In this document: positions 9,032-18,771 of the stretch, piece by piece | How the letters are laid out: each line of letters starts with the position of its first letter | Numbering within the stretch: position 1 is the stretch's first letter | Assembly: GCA_022844565.1 (NCBI GenBank) | Contig: JALHLK010000029.1 | Coordinates: 1 to 60,603 of the forward strand | DNA: 60,603 nt | Reading direction: 5' to 3' | DNA from: Saprospiraceae bacterium | GTDB lineage: Bacteria; Bacteroidota; Bacteroidia; Chitinophagales; Saprospiraceae | Program-made: the position numbers and the translations under genes | Notes under the pieces: generated by a model | Database searches by the model: none | Told to the model about the DNA's origin: nothing | Seen by the model: only the letters and a program-made list of their open reading frames with translations

Positions 9032-9454
9032 TTATTCATCTTTAGAGATAAAATAAACCTCTTGAATTTTTTCATGTTGGATCTTGTAAATAGCGATGGC
9101 TTGTAACTTTGGGCGATCTTTTTGGAATGTTACACTTTCTTGGTCAATAACTGTATTGCCCATCACCATTCGATTGACCAATTCACAATGTAAATCAGGA
9201 AAGTCAGCAAACATTTTACTGTATTGTTTTTTCATGATATCTTTCCCTTGGAACTGCAAAATAGTAGGAAAACCATACACTTTGACACTGTCGCTGTACG
9301 GTAGTATAAATGCTTCGATGTCTCTATTGTTGTAAGCAGTGAGTTGATCAGTAGCCAATTTTGTGCTCGTTTCTTCTATTGTTTGACAAAATAGGAGGTT
9401 GAAAAACATCATAAAAATGTAGGACAATATTAGTTTTAGTTTTGTGTAATTCAT
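9032..9454 (-). CDS. SnoaL/NTF2-like secreted protein
   Basis: This 140-residue protein has an N-terminal hydrophobic signal (residues 1-24), then a cone-shaped NTF2-like fold: an early helix with DQLTAYNNRDIEAFILPYSDSV, then strands ending in AIYKIQHEKIQEVYFI. The pattern AYNNRDIEAF...YSDSVKVY is typical of the SnoaL-like/ketosteroid-isomerase superfamily. Members bind small hydrophobic ligands or act as enzymes; the catalytic acids cannot be assigned with certainty. It is monocistronic, 66 bases downstream of the DUF418 start. Confidence 0.75.
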   Translation of the reverse strand: MNYTKLKLILSYIFMMFFNLLFCQTIEETSTKLATDQLTAYNNRDIEAFILPYSDSVKVYGFPTILQFQGKDIMKKQYSKMFADFPDLHCELVNRMVMGNTVIDQESVTFQKDRPKLQAIAIYKIQHEKIQEVYFISKDE

Positions 9455-9598
9455 TTGCTGATTTTATGAGTTCAAAACTACGATTCTTATTTGAGAAATT
9501 AAAACTTGTGTTTTAAAAGCTTCATAATTGGTAAATTAGAATGAATTTTGCCTTTTATAGGCCTAAACAGCATATATAGAGTAAGATAAGTATTATTA

Positions 9599-11197
9599 TT
9601 GCAATACTTTTATAAAAAACTACTCAATCCTAAAATTTTGAAAAAGATCCATTTATTATTTGTTTTACTTTTTGTGATCATTGGTAAATCTGCAGCCCAA
9701 ACAAGGAAACCCAAAACGTATGCTTTAATCATAGGAGTTTCGAAATATAAAAACAGTGATATTGCCTCACTTAATTATGCGCATATAGACGCTGACGCTT
9801 TTTATCAATTTAGTTTATCACCTCTTGGCCTTGGCATACCTCAAAATCAAGTCAAATTATTGACGAATGAAGATGCCACTCTTGTAAATATCGAAGATGA
9901 GCTGTTTACACTAAAATCGTCAACAAAAAAAAATGATATTGTTTATATTTACTATGCAGGACATGGAGCCATTGAGTCTACCAAATTAAAGTTGGGTTAC
10001 CTTTTGGCCCATGACTCCAAGTATATGCAGCAATCAATAAGAGCGATACCCCTAAGATTAATTGACGAAACAGTAGAATCCATTTCCATAGACAATGAAG
10101 CTAAAGTTTTTCTTATCACAGATGCGTGTCATTCAGGTAAGTTGGCAGATCCGGCTTTTACAAATGATAGCCACTTAAATGCTCAATTGAGTAGAACTCA
10201 AACAATGAATGAAGTAAGAATAACATCTTGTAAGGAATTCGAATTGTCTTTTGAAGATAAAGCATGGGGAAATGGTAGAGGGGTATTTTCTTATTTTCTT
10301 CTCAGAGGTATGGCAGGTGAAGCAGATGGTATTGGGACGCCCACCAAGGACGGGTCAGTATCAATTGGTGAAATTAATAACTTTTTATCAAAAAACGTAC
10401 CTGCGGAAGTAAATTCGGTCAAGCAAAGCAAGCAAAACCCAGTTATCAAAGGTTCAGTATCTATTGTGCTCAACCAATTTAAGCCAGGTGCAATAAATGA
10501 AGTGGTAAAACTCAAAACAAATGACTCTATAGCGATATCAAACAACACAGGCAGTAGAGGCCTTGTTGTGAATTCTGCGGTAAGAGATTTTGCCCAAGAA
10601 GTTATTGATGAGAAGTTTAATAATGAAAAGACAGATGTAAGATCTTTATCTACTAAATCACCAGCAGCCATAAAGCGGTTTTTGTTAAAAGAGTTTATGA
10701 AGATCAATGCCTTTACTAAGCGCAAGCTATCACCTGACGAAGGTTACAAATTGATAGCAAAAATTTTATATGAAAAATATCTTGATCACATGGACCCTTA
10801 TGTTTGTGGAAGTGTCGAGAAGACTACAAATAGCTTTTATTCTAACATCGATACCTATATACATGAATTGCCATATGTATTAGAAATAGCCAATAAATTA
10901 TTACAAAATGATCATTACCTTGTAAAAAGGTTTACGATGCAAAAAGAGTATCTTTCTGGCTGTTCTGTAAGACTTAAGATAATTGATGAATCCCAAACAG
11001 ACATGATTGAAGAAGCTTTAGCTTTTCAAAATAAGGCACTTGCTTTGGCACCTGAAGCAGCCTATGTCCACAATGAGCTTGGACTGTTACATTTATTAAA
11101 AGGGGAGAAAGTAAAAGCTAGATCTTATTTTGAAAGTGCTATTGAGATCGCTCCCTTGTGGGTTATTCCTAAAAACAATTTAAGCAAAACAGAATAA
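9599..11197 (+). CDS. caspase-like (C14) protease with C-terminal TPR
   Basis: The protein is up to 532 residues. No ATG exists near the start. A TTG at 9599 opens the frame, but a second TTG at 9638 gives a textbook signal peptide (KKIHLLFVLLFVIIGKSAAQ) and may be the true start. The caspase domain spans about residues 38-290, with the catalytic His in YYAGHG near 122 and the catalytic Cys in TDACHSG near 177. A linker follows, and the C-terminus is a TPR pair (residues 475-530). Prokaryotic metacaspase-like proteases cleave after basic residues in known cases. Export makes a periplasmic or surface role likely. Partner and trigger are unknown. Confidence 0.85.
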   Translation: MQYFYKKLLNPKILKKIHLLFVLLFVIIGKSAAQTRKPKTYALIIGVSKYKNSDIASLNYAHIDADAFYQFSLSPLGLGIPQNQVKLLTNEDATLVNIEDELFTLKSSTKKNDIVYIYYAGHGAIESTKLKLGYLLAHDSKYMQQSIRAIPLRLIDETVESISIDNEAKVFLITDACHSGKLADPAFTNDSHLNAQLSRTQTMNEVRITSCKEFELSFEDKAWGNGRGVFSYFLLRGMAGEADGIGTPTKDGSVSIGEINNFLSKNVPAEVNSVKQSKQNPVIKGSVSIVLNQFKPGAINEVVKLKTNDSIAISNNTGSRGLVVNSAVRDFAQEVIDEKFNNEKTDVRSLSTKSPAAIKRFLLKEFMKINAFTKRKLSPDEGYKLIAKILYEKYLDHMDPYVCGSVEKTTNSFYSNIDTYIHELPYVLEIANKLLQNDHYLVKRFTMQKEYLSGCSVRLKIIDESQTDMIEEALAFQNKALALAPEAAYVHNELGLLHLLKGEKVKARSYFESAIEIAPLWVIPKNNLSKTE

Positions 11198-11277
11198 TTT
11201 GTCTTTGTATGATGGTATAAGGTGAGGTTATTTTTCAGTACCATGGACGGAAAATTGAGTACTGAAACTATTATGAA

Positions 11278-11357
11278 GCATATTTTTCTTGCAGTTCACC
11301 CCGTTGGATGTTATCCTACGCGGTTAATTTCTAATTCATAATCTGGATTTTATTATC
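11278..11357 (-). repeat. partial copy of the 448-747 repeat end
   Basis: Read on the plus strand, CATATTTTTCTTGCAGTT and then AATTTCTAATtcaTAATCTGG match the reverse complement of bases 441-500. A small hairpin-forming insert (CCGTTGGAT/ATCCTACGCGG) lies between the two blocks. The end of this repeat falls where the -33 element of the following gene should be; the -7 box TATATTTG is at 11365-11372. Confidence 0.5.
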
Positions 11358-11392
11358 AAAAGCATATATTTGCCGCAAAATTAATGTGCAAT

Positions 11393-13579
11393 ATGCCAAG
11401 AAAAGTACTCACTTTATTCCTTCTGTTTTTATTTTCAGTTTTATTACTAGCTCAGAATACCAATGATAAGGACTTTGTTTTTAAGCTTAAAAATGTTACT
11501 ACAGCAATCAATATTGATGGTAAGGCAAATGAACAAGATTGGTTAAATGCTAATCAACTTACCAATTTTGTCTTGAATCAGCCAGTAGATGTTGGTGTAC
11601 CAAAATATCAGACTGTTGTTAAAATGTTGTGTGATGAAGCTAATCTATACATATTGGCAATATGTTATGATGATCCAAACTATGTGATTCAGACTTTAAA
11701 GAGGGATGAATTTGGGCGAAGTGATGAGTTTGCGGTACTGATAGATCCTGTAGGTAAAAAAGCGAATGGTTTTGGATTTGGAGTCAATGCGATGGGAGCT
11801 CAAACGGAGGTATTGCTTTCTACAGGTGAAGCTGACCAATCTTGGGATAATAGATGGTATTCGGAAGTGACTAGAGAAGAAGATAGATGGACAGTAGAAA
11901 TGAAAATTCCGCTAAAGAGCATCCGATTTAATGAGGAGAATCTGGTTTGGAGAGTCAACTTTGGGAGGATTGATCCAGGAAATAATGAAACAAGTGTTTG
12001 GGCTCCAGTGCCACGACAATTTGAATTTGACGATATAGGCTATTATGGTACTTTGGAATGGCCAGAATCTCCAGAGAAAAGAGGAGGTAATGTATCGCTC
12101 ATACCTTTTGTCTCGATTGGTCAAGACAAAACAGCTACCGGTACCGATGAGTTTGTGCGTGTTGGTGGTGATGCCAAAATTGCGCTCACTCCAGCACTTA
12201 ATCTTGATTTGACCACATTTTCTGATTTTTCTCAAGTGGAAGTAGATGCTCAGGTTACAAATTTGACAAGGTTTAATATCTTTTTTCCAGAGCGGAGGCA
12301 GTTTTTTATAGAAAACAATGATATTTTTTCTAATTTTGGGCAAGGGGCTGATCAAGTCTTTTACTCAAGAACCATTGGCTTAAATCAACGAGGTTCTCCA
12401 ATTCCCATCTTGTACGGTGCAAGACTTACAGGTAATGTCAGTGAAAAGCTCAGAATTGGAACTTTCAACATGCAGACACGAGATAAAGCTACACAAGGAG
12501 GTGATAATTTTAGTGCAGTAGCCTTTCAGCAACGCGTTTTTCAAAGATCTACATTTCGCGGTATTTTCCTGAATAGACAAGGTGTAGAAAACGACAGTTG
12601 GAGTAAAGGTAATTTTGGAAGAAATGCAGGTGGAGATTTTGTCTATACCACGAATGATGGTAAATTTCAATCGTCGATCGGATACTTACATTCTTTCAAA
12701 GGCAAGGATTTTAATACGAATAATGGTCAGATGTATTATGGTTTAGAGTACAATGGACAAAATTTTAGAGGGTTTATTAATGTGCAGCATGTTGGAAAAA
12801 ATTATTTTTCTGATATGGGTTTTAACGGAAGAATAGAAAATTATGATCCAGAAGAGGATAGGGTAGTGCGGATAGGGTATACCAATGTGGGCTCCATGCT
12901 CAATTATTACCATTATCCTAAATCGAGTAAAAATATAAACTTCCATTGGTCGGGATTCGAAAATTTTGTGTGGGTCAATAGCGATGGATCAGGTATGAAT
13001 GAGTGGTACACAAGATTGCGGCATTTTCTGTTTTTTAAAAATACTTCTGCGCTCAGATTTAGACTGAATAATAATTTTGTTAGGCTAGTATTTCCTTTTC
13101 AAATCACAAGTCCCGCACTACCCAAGGGTGATTACAATATGACAGAGTTTAACATTCAATACAATAGTGACAATAGGCGGGTATGGGTAGCAGATTTATT
13201 CGGTGTGTACGGCCAGTTTTATAATGGATACAAGCATACATACCGCGCTGGCATCACATACAGAGTTCAACCTTGGGGCAACTTCCGATTAGGTGTAGAG
13301 CATAATGATATTCGGTTTCCATCACCTTACGCGGATAGAAAAATAACTTTGGGCACCGTAAGAACAGAAATCAATTTTTCGACAAAACTCTTTTGGACTA
13401 CCTTCTTACAATACAATACCCAATCTGATAATTTTAATATCAATAGTAGGTTACAGTATCGTTTTGCACCAATGAGCGATGTATTTTTAGTATATACCGA
13501 CAATTATGGTATTGAAAATATGTTTACCAATAAAAGTAGGTTTGTAGTGCTCAAAGTGAATTATTGGTTGACGATGTAA
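11393..13579 (+). CDS. CBM9-like/DUF5916 outer membrane protein
   Basis: About 728 residues. A -7 box (TATATTTG, 11365-11372) favours the ATG at 11393 over the one at 11384. A signal peptide ends at LLLAQ. Residues 30-220 form a carbohydrate-binding family-9-like beta sandwich (INIDGKANEQDW opening; DRWTVEMKIPLKSIRF near 165-180). Residues 230-731 form a DUF5916 barrel with FPERRQFFIENNDIF near 300 and alternating aromatic strands to the C-terminus, so it is probably outer-membrane embedded. The function is not known; such proteins are common in Bacteroidota and are proposed to act in glycan or peptide handling at the surface. Confidence 0.85.
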   Translation: MPRKVLTLFLLFLFSVLLLAQNTNDKDFVFKLKNVTTAINIDGKANEQDWLNANQLTNFVLNQPVDVGVPKYQTVVKMLCDEANLYILAICYDDPNYVIQTLKRDEFGRSDEFAVLIDPVGKKANGFGFGVNAMGAQTEVLLSTGEADQSWDNRWYSEVTREEDRWTVEMKIPLKSIRFNEENLVWRVNFGRIDPGNNETSVWAPVPRQFEFDDIGYYGTLEWPESPEKRGGNVSLIPFVSIGQDKTATGTDEFVRVGGDAKIALTPALNLDLTTFSDFSQVEVDAQVTNLTRFNIFFPERRQFFIENNDIFSNFGQGADQVFYSRTIGLNQRGSPIPILYGARLTGNVSEKLRIGTFNMQTRDKATQGGDNFSAVAFQQRVFQRSTFRGIFLNRQGVENDSWSKGNFGRNAGGDFVYTTNDGKFQSSIGYLHSFKGKDFNTNNGQMYYGLEYNGQNFRGFINVQHVGKNYFSDMGFNGRIENYDPEEDRVVRIGYTNVGSMLNYYHYPKSSKNINFHWSGFENFVWVNSDGSGMNEWYTRLRHFLFFKNTSALRFRLNNNFVRLVFPFQITSPALPKGDYNMTEFNIQYNSDNRRVWVADLFGVYGQFYNGYKHTYRAGITYRVQPWGNFRLGVEHNDIRFPSPYADRKITLGTVRTEINFSTKLFWTTFLQYNTQSDNFNINSRLQYRFAPMSDVFLVYTDNYGIENMFTNKSRFVVLKVNYWLTM

Positions 13580-13608
13580 ATGGGATAGATACTATCAGAA
13601 TATATTAC

Positions 13609-13732
13609 AACTTGGCTGACTAAATAAGTTTATAACTAGCTAAATTAATTTAATATGTGCATAAGCTGGCTGATTATAAGTATTTAAACACAGCCAAGTT
13701 TATCTATAAATGGTATAAGTTGGCTGATTATA
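13609..13732. repeat. short imperfect repeats in the 13580-14045 gap
   Basis: The 466-base gap after the DUF5916 gene has no ORF. AACTTGGCTGAC (13609), AAGCTGGCTGATTATAAG (13663) and AAGTTGGCTGATTATAG (13716) are imperfect direct copies, with an inverted CAGCCAAGTT at 13691. A perfect hairpin AAGGCTA-A-TAGCCTT follows at 13919-13933. These may be structured leader or trailer RNA or decayed repeats. Confidence 0.4.
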
Positions 13733-14045
13733 GGAATCTATGTCCGTTTAATTTACAGTTTTGAATTTATGGTTTGAAAAAATATTTTCTCTCTAATTTA
13801 TTGGTACTACTGCAAATTTAATGGATCAGAAATTAGGTAAAAACAAATAAAAACAATTTATATGATCCTTTTAAATAATTGAAAAGTTAGTTTTTTTAGA
13901 GCTAAAAGCCAACTGCTCAAGGCTAATAGCCTTAAAATCAGTAACAATTTATTTTTGTTTTAAAATTTTGAGTACAAATTAGTGTGTTTTCACTTTATCT
14001 ACTAAATTGCATTAGAATTAATTACTCAACAAAAACTTTTATAAA

Positions 14046-14936
14046 ATGAAAAAATTTGCATTTGTACTCAGTTTACTCACTTTCGCCCTTTTACTTAATG
14101 CCCAAGATGATGATAATCCAACAGGATTGCCTGGGGATAATTTTAGTCTTGAGGGAGCGCTTGAGTTATTTAAAAACTCGGCTTCACCAGAGGAATTTGA
14201 AAAGCAATTGAATACCGAAAAAAATCAAGTGAATAATCTAGACTTGAATGGAGATGGTGACATAGACTACATAAGAGTGGTTTCACAAAAGCATGGAGAT
14301 GTACAACTCATCATTTTGCAAGTACCTGTGTCTGCCTCAGAAAATCAAGATATTGCAGTTATAGAAATTGAAAAGACTTCAAAAAATGAGGCTATGCTTC
14401 AAATTATTGGCGATGAGGACATATTTGGTGAGGAAGTGATCGTAGAACCCTCAGATGGCAATGATGAAGAAGAGGAAGATGGTGGTAGTGGTCCAAATTT
14501 CGAGCAATATAATGTATCAATTGTGGTAAATGTTTGGGGTTGGCCCTCTGTAAGTTACATCTATGCCCCTGCATACAGGCCTTGGGTGTCACCATGGAGA
14601 TGGGGATATTACCCTAATTATTGGAAACCTTGGAGACCACTTTCTTGGTCAGTTTGGCGTCCAATTAGAGTTAGGTATCATAGTCCTACCATACGTGTGG
14701 TCAGGACACACAGAGTTGTCAACGCACATAGAATATACAAACCTGCAAGAGTCACTTCTACCACGGTAAGAACTCGCCATGCTAATGCTCATGCCAATTA
14801 TAAAGTAAACCGCACAAAGACAACTGTCAAAGGTCCTCGTGGTAACAGTGCTACTAAAACAACTACCAAAGTGAAAGGACCAAAAGGAAACGTAAAAGCG
14901 CAAAAGACAAAGGTTAAGAGAAATAAGAAAGGGTAA
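14046..14936 (+). CDS. secreted protein with Ca-binding-like loop and basic tail
   Basis: This 296-residue protein has a signal peptide (residues 1-19, ending LNAQ). Residues 62-75 contain an EF-hand/dockerin-like loop (LDLNGDGDIDYI). Residues 135-150 are strongly acidic (Asp/Glu/Gly). Residues 165-215 are rich in Trp, Tyr and Pro. From 220 on the chain is basic, with repeats of KGPRGN/KGPKGN. Bacteroidota often encode such low-complexity secreted proteins near envelope genes. The function is unknown; the opposite charges of the middle and tail could support self-assembly or binding to anionic polymers. Confidence 0.7.
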   Translation: MKKFAFVLSLLTFALLLNAQDDDNPTGLPGDNFSLEGALELFKNSASPEEFEKQLNTEKNQVNNLDLNGDGDIDYIRVVSQKHGDVQLIILQVPVSASENQDIAVIEIEKTSKNEAMLQIIGDEDIFGEEVIVEPSDGNDEEEEDGGSGPNFEQYNVSIVVNVWGWPSVSYIYAPAYRPWVSPWRWGYYPNYWKPWRPLSWSVWRPIRVRYHSPTIRVVRTHRVVNAHRIYKPARVTSTTVRTRHANAHANYKVNRTKTTVKGPRGNSATKTTTKVKGPKGNVKAQKTKVKRNKKG

Positions 14937-15195
14937 GTCGAGTAACTGAATTGGCAAAAATAAAAAATTTATTCAAACCAAAGTCCGATCTAAAGATTGT
15001 GAAACAGTAAAAAAAGTAATTCAAATTATATTAATCTTAATAAATTTAGATTTCTTTGTGATTCAAATTTTGGATTTATTTTAGTACGAATGGTTTTTCC
15101 TGGATAATACTTGATCTTTGTGTAGATATATGAAACAATGATTTTGCATGGTATATTTTGGTATAAACTTTTATAGCATGCGAAATCAGTAGTTT

Positions 15196-15972
15196 ATGGT
15201 TTATTATAGAGTTTTAATATTGATTGGTTGTCTTTTTATGTTTTCCTCAAATCTTTCATCTCAAAGGCAAGACAGTATTCGTAACCCAAGTTTTTTTTCT
15301 GGGGTGATCACTGCTACCAACAATGGCATTTCTCTTATTCCGAGTTTTACATTAGGTAGACCTGCAATGTTATTTGATTTATCTATGGGTAAAGGCAGGT
15401 GTAGCTTTGACCCGATGTTGAGATTTGGAATGGACGGTAAGCCTTGGGCTTTTGTCTTTTGGGGACGGTATAAATTGATAAATAATCCAAAATTCAAAAT
15501 GAACATTGGTGCTCATCCTTCTATAATTTTTAGAGATATTAAAGAAACAACAATCTCAGGTGAAGTGAAAAATTATTTGAATAGCCAAAGATTTTTTGCC
15601 TGGGAAGCAACTCCTACATTCCATATTAATAAAAAAGTAAACTTTGGAATAAGCTATTTAGGGGCCACTGGGTTGACAAATGATCTAGTTAAAAGCACTA
15701 CCTTTCTGGCTCTAAGATCTATGATATCAAATATTCCCATCAATAAGTCTTACAGTCTTTCCTTTAGTCCACAAGTATTTTATCTAAGAATGGATAAACT
15801 TGATGGTACTTATGCTAGTGCAATTGTTGGGGTGAATAAGAGGAATCTTCCTTTTTCGCTATCAACTGTTTTAAGTCAAAAAATAAAATCTGACATTGCT
15901 GGAAAGGAATTTCTTTGGAATATACAGTTGCAGTATAATATTAACAATCAATATTTAAAGATTCCGATGTGA
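15196..15972 (+). CDS. putative outer membrane beta-barrel protein
   Basis: This 258-residue protein has a signal peptide (residues 1-22, cut near LSSQ). The mature part shows alternating polar and aromatic residues (FFSGVITATNNGISLIPSF; AFVFWGRYKLI; FGISYLGATG; SLSFSPQVFYLRM), as expected of membrane strands, and about ten strands could fit. No specific family is recognised. It is monocistronic and is followed by the convergent response regulator. Confidence 0.6.
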   Translation: MVYYRVLILIGCLFMFSSNLSSQRQDSIRNPSFFSGVITATNNGISLIPSFTLGRPAMLFDLSMGKGRCSFDPMLRFGMDGKPWAFVFWGRYKLINNPKFKMNIGAHPSIIFRDIKETTISGEVKNYLNSQRFFAWEATPTFHINKKVNFGISYLGATGLTNDLVKSTTFLALRSMISNIPINKSYSLSFSPQVFYLRMDKLDGTYASAIVGVNKRNLPFSLSTVLSQKIKSDIAGKEFLWNIQLQYNINNQYLKIPM

Positions 15973-16069
15973 TTTATTGGTTTTATTTGATACTAGATAT
16001 TTGTTGAGGCATATTTTTCTTTCTGTTTTTGTTATGAAAAGTCATCTATTGACTCTATTCAAAAGAAAA

Positions 16070-16663
16070 CTATATTATACCCAACAACCCCATCTGTGTC
16101 AATTTAACTACAAGATCCGTACTATTTGTGCAATCGAACTTTTTAATCAGACCTGTTTTTTGATTATTTATGGTATTGACTGAGGTACCGAGGGTTTTAG
16201 AAATTTCTTTAGAAGACAAACCTTTTGAAATGAAATTGGCAATTTCCTTTTCTCGCTCGGTTAAAGTAAGTAATGGCTTCAAATTATTAGTCTTTATCTT
16301 TTGGCTTTCATATATCATTTTTGACGTTGACCACAAAACGCTGATTGGCTCTGTTTTATTCACAATCGCAGATACACCTAAATCTCTTAATGATTGGATA
16401 ATAAAGGGATTTTTAATGCTAGAATACACTACAACTTTAGTCTTTGGAAAGTTATTAGCCAAGTAGTCAAACAGCGTAATACCAGCATCTTCATCTGAAA
16501 GTACATCTGAAATAATGAGGTCCACCTCTATTTCTTCAAGATGTTTTTTGACTTTGGCTATTGTGCTACATTGGTATACATGCGTAACATTTGGCATGGA
16601 CTTCAGATACAATGCTATAGCTTCTGTAATTAAAATATGATCATCGTAGAGCAATACTTTCAT
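16070..16663 (-). CDS. LuxR/NarL-type response regulator
   Basis: This 197-residue protein has a receiver domain (residues 1-118) with the acidic pair in LLYDDH, the phospho-acceptor Asp in LIISDV near 52-54, Ser in VYSS and Lys in VNKTE. A LuxR-type helix-turn-helix follows (LTEREKEIANFISKGLSSKEISKTLGTSVNTINNQ region, 130-175). It lies 46 bases downstream of the TPR histidine kinase and has its own -7 box (TATATTTG at 16681-16688, minus strand). The kinase probably phosphorylates it. It is a paralogue of the regulator at 18772-19365. Confidence 0.9.
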   Translation of the reverse strand: MKVLLYDDHILITEAIALYLKSMPNVTHVYQCSTIAKVKKHLEEIEVDLIISDVLSDEDAGITLFDYLANNFPKTKVVVYSSIKNPFIIQSLRDLGVSAIVNKTEPISVLWSTSKMIYESQKIKTNNLKPLLTLTEREKEIANFISKGLSSKEISKTLGTSVNTINNQKTGLIKKFDCTNSTDLVVKLTQMGLLGII

Positions 16664-16709
16664 GAGAATATTCTATTGAGCAAATATATTTCTTTTATAT
16701 TTAGAAAAA

Positions 16710-18680
16710 CTAAATTTTAGATATTATATCTACTCCAGCTAAGGTACCTCCACCTAATGCATTCTCAAATTTTAATTTTACATTACTTCCCTCAAGCATA
16801 TTGTTTAAAAATATTATGCCCATTCCTGAACCTTCATGTTGGGTATTCAAATCAAGGTTTTCTTTACCTAATTTATGTAAAATATTTGGATCTATGCCTA
16901 GTCCGTAATCTCTAACAAAAATACCTTCCTTTGTTGCAAAAATTTCAATTTTCTGATTGTTTGGACTATATTTGATAGCGTTAGTAATCAGATTAAGTAA
17001 TACAATATATAGTTGATGCGATGAGATGGGTAAAGTTAAAGTATCAGAATCGTTTACCATGTTTACTAATTGAAGATTTTTTTCTTTTAGTTTGTATTTT
17101 AACTGATTATTTACTTTTTCTATGATCTCAATAATTGAATTAATATCCATTGTTGGTTTAGAATTTTGGAGATTTGATTTCTTAAGTTGAAGAAGATTGT
17201 TAACAATATTATTTGTGGCAGATACTTGGTCTCCAATACTTTGAATAGCTTGCTTTAAAAAAGGATCATCTGACTTTATTTTACTAAGTAAAAGTTGTAA
17301 ACCCAACATAGGTTCTTTAATATCATGGGTTAAGGAGTCGATTAGATTTTCATTTGTTTTGCTATATATCACCAATTGAGTGTTTTGACTAGAAATCGTT
17401 TTGTTTGCTTTGGTTTTAATAAGGTACGCTCGATAAGAAAAAAACGCCAATACTGTAATTAGAAGAAGTCCCAATCCTAAAAATTTTTGGAATATTTTTT
17501 CTTTGTGTATTTCTTGTTCATTTTCAAGAGCGATAACTTCTTTCTCTTTTGTAAATTCAAATTCTTTGTTGAGTTCTGTTATTTTTTGTATATTTTTTTC
17601 ATTGGTTAGGCTATCCTTATATTTTATGTATCCTTGATAAAACTCAAGTGCCTTTTTATAATCACCACTTATATTTGCAGCATCGTACATACATAACCAA
17701 GCCTTGGTAGCCCAAGCTATATCACCTATTTTCATCAAATTATCTTTTGCGTATGCACAAGATTCAATTGCTTTTTTATATTCACCTTTTCTGAAAAAGT
17801 GTTTTCCTTTATCAACTGAAATATAATAAAGATCACCCACATTTCCCGATTTTTCAAAATATAGGTGTGCTTCGTCGAAAAGTTTTTCTGCTTCATCAAA
17901 TCTGTACATTTCGTCGTAGGTCGCTGCTAAATAACACTTAAGGTCATTGATCATAAAATGGTCTTGCAGTGTGTCGAAGATGGATAGTGTATTTTTAAAA
18001 ACGACTTCAGCTTCTTGAAAATTACCCGATTCTAAAGCTGTTATGCCTAGGCTCCTTAGTGCATAAGCTACTACTTTTTTATTATTAGCTTTGTTTCCAG
18101 ATTCAACTGCTTTGTTTAAATATTCACGCGCATCATCGTACTCTTTCATATTATTATAAAGGTCACCTAATTTCACATAAAGATTACCAAGGTTTGTATA
18201 ATTATCTGTCTTCTTTGCGATATCGATAGCCTCAAGATAAATTGTGATGGCTTCATTGTTTTTGCCTAAATTGTTTTTTACGAGACCATAATTGACCAAA
18301 AAGAATGGGTCAAAATGTGGAATTTGAAATTTTGTAAAGTACTCATAAGCCTTTTCTAAATGATATTCGGCTTTTGATAATTCTCCATTTCTATAATAGC
18401 CAATACCGGCGTAGTGATGAAGATTAATTTTTTCCTCTTTTGTGATGGTTGAATTCAATAACAGCCTATCGACATGGTGATATATTTTGTCATCAAAAGC
18501 TATTCTATCTGTAAACAATGCCTTTATTGCTCCTATTTTAGAAGGAACATTTTTTGAATCACTGATTATTACTTGATAAAGAGAGTCTTTTTTTTGGCCA
18601 ATATCTGAAATGGGTATTTGTGCAAAAGCACTTGTAATACTTTTTGAAATACAGATGAATATTATACAAAATCGGAGCAC
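16710..18680 (-). CDS. TPR-containing sensor histidine kinase
   Basis: This 656-residue protein starts at GTG (18680), supported by a signal peptide ending SAFAQ and a TACATTTG -7 box at 18707-18714. Residues 25-390 are TPR repeats facing the periplasm. A single membrane helix lies near 405-425. The cytoplasmic part has a HisKA-like helix with SLTHDIKEPM (phospho-His near 460) and an ATPase domain with NLITNAIKYSPN, RDYGLGID and GSGMGI boxes. Kinases of this type read envelope or peptide signals through the TPRs. It sits between two LuxR-type regulators, both plausible partners. Confidence 0.9.
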   Translation of the reverse strand: MLRFCIIFICISKSITSAFAQIPISDIGQKKDSLYQVIISDSKNVPSKIGAIKALFTDRIAFDDKIYHHVDRLLLNSTITKEEKINLHHYAGIGYYRNGELSKAEYHLEKAYEYFTKFQIPHFDPFFLVNYGLVKNNLGKNNEAITIYLEAIDIAKKTDNYTNLGNLYVKLGDLYNNMKEYDDAREYLNKAVESGNKANNKKVVAYALRSLGITALESGNFQEAEVVFKNTLSIFDTLQDHFMINDLKCYLAATYDEMYRFDEAEKLFDEAHLYFEKSGNVGDLYYISVDKGKHFFRKGEYKKAIESCAYAKDNLMKIGDIAWATKAWLCMYDAANISGDYKKALEFYQGYIKYKDSLTNEKNIQKITELNKEFEFTKEKEVIALENEQEIHKEKIFQKFLGLGLLLITVLAFFSYRAYLIKTKANKTISSQNTQLVIYSKTNENLIDSLTHDIKEPMLGLQLLLSKIKSDDPFLKQAIQSIGDQVSATNNIVNNLLQLKKSNLQNSKPTMDINSIIEIIEKVNNQLKYKLKEKNLQLVNMVNDSDTLTLPISSHQLYIVLLNLITNAIKYSPNNQKIEIFATKEGIFVRDYGLGIDPNILHKLGKENLDLNTQHEGSGMGIIFLNNMLEGSNVKLKFENALGGGTLAGVDIISKI

Positions 18681-18771
18681 TTGCTAGGAAGTTAATAACA
18701 AAATGCCAAATGTAATAAATTAAAAATAGTAAATAAGTAAAGCACAAAAATTAGCAGGAGAAATTCTTTTT

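Noticed and set aside
11912-12946. Several long reverse-strand ORFs inside the CBM9/DUF5916 gene
   Set aside because: They are shadows of a strongly supported coding frame; their translations show no recognisable motifs.
13609-13640. TTGGCTGAC as a possible sigma-54 promoter
   Set aside because: No GC at the required distance; it is better explained as one of several short repeats.
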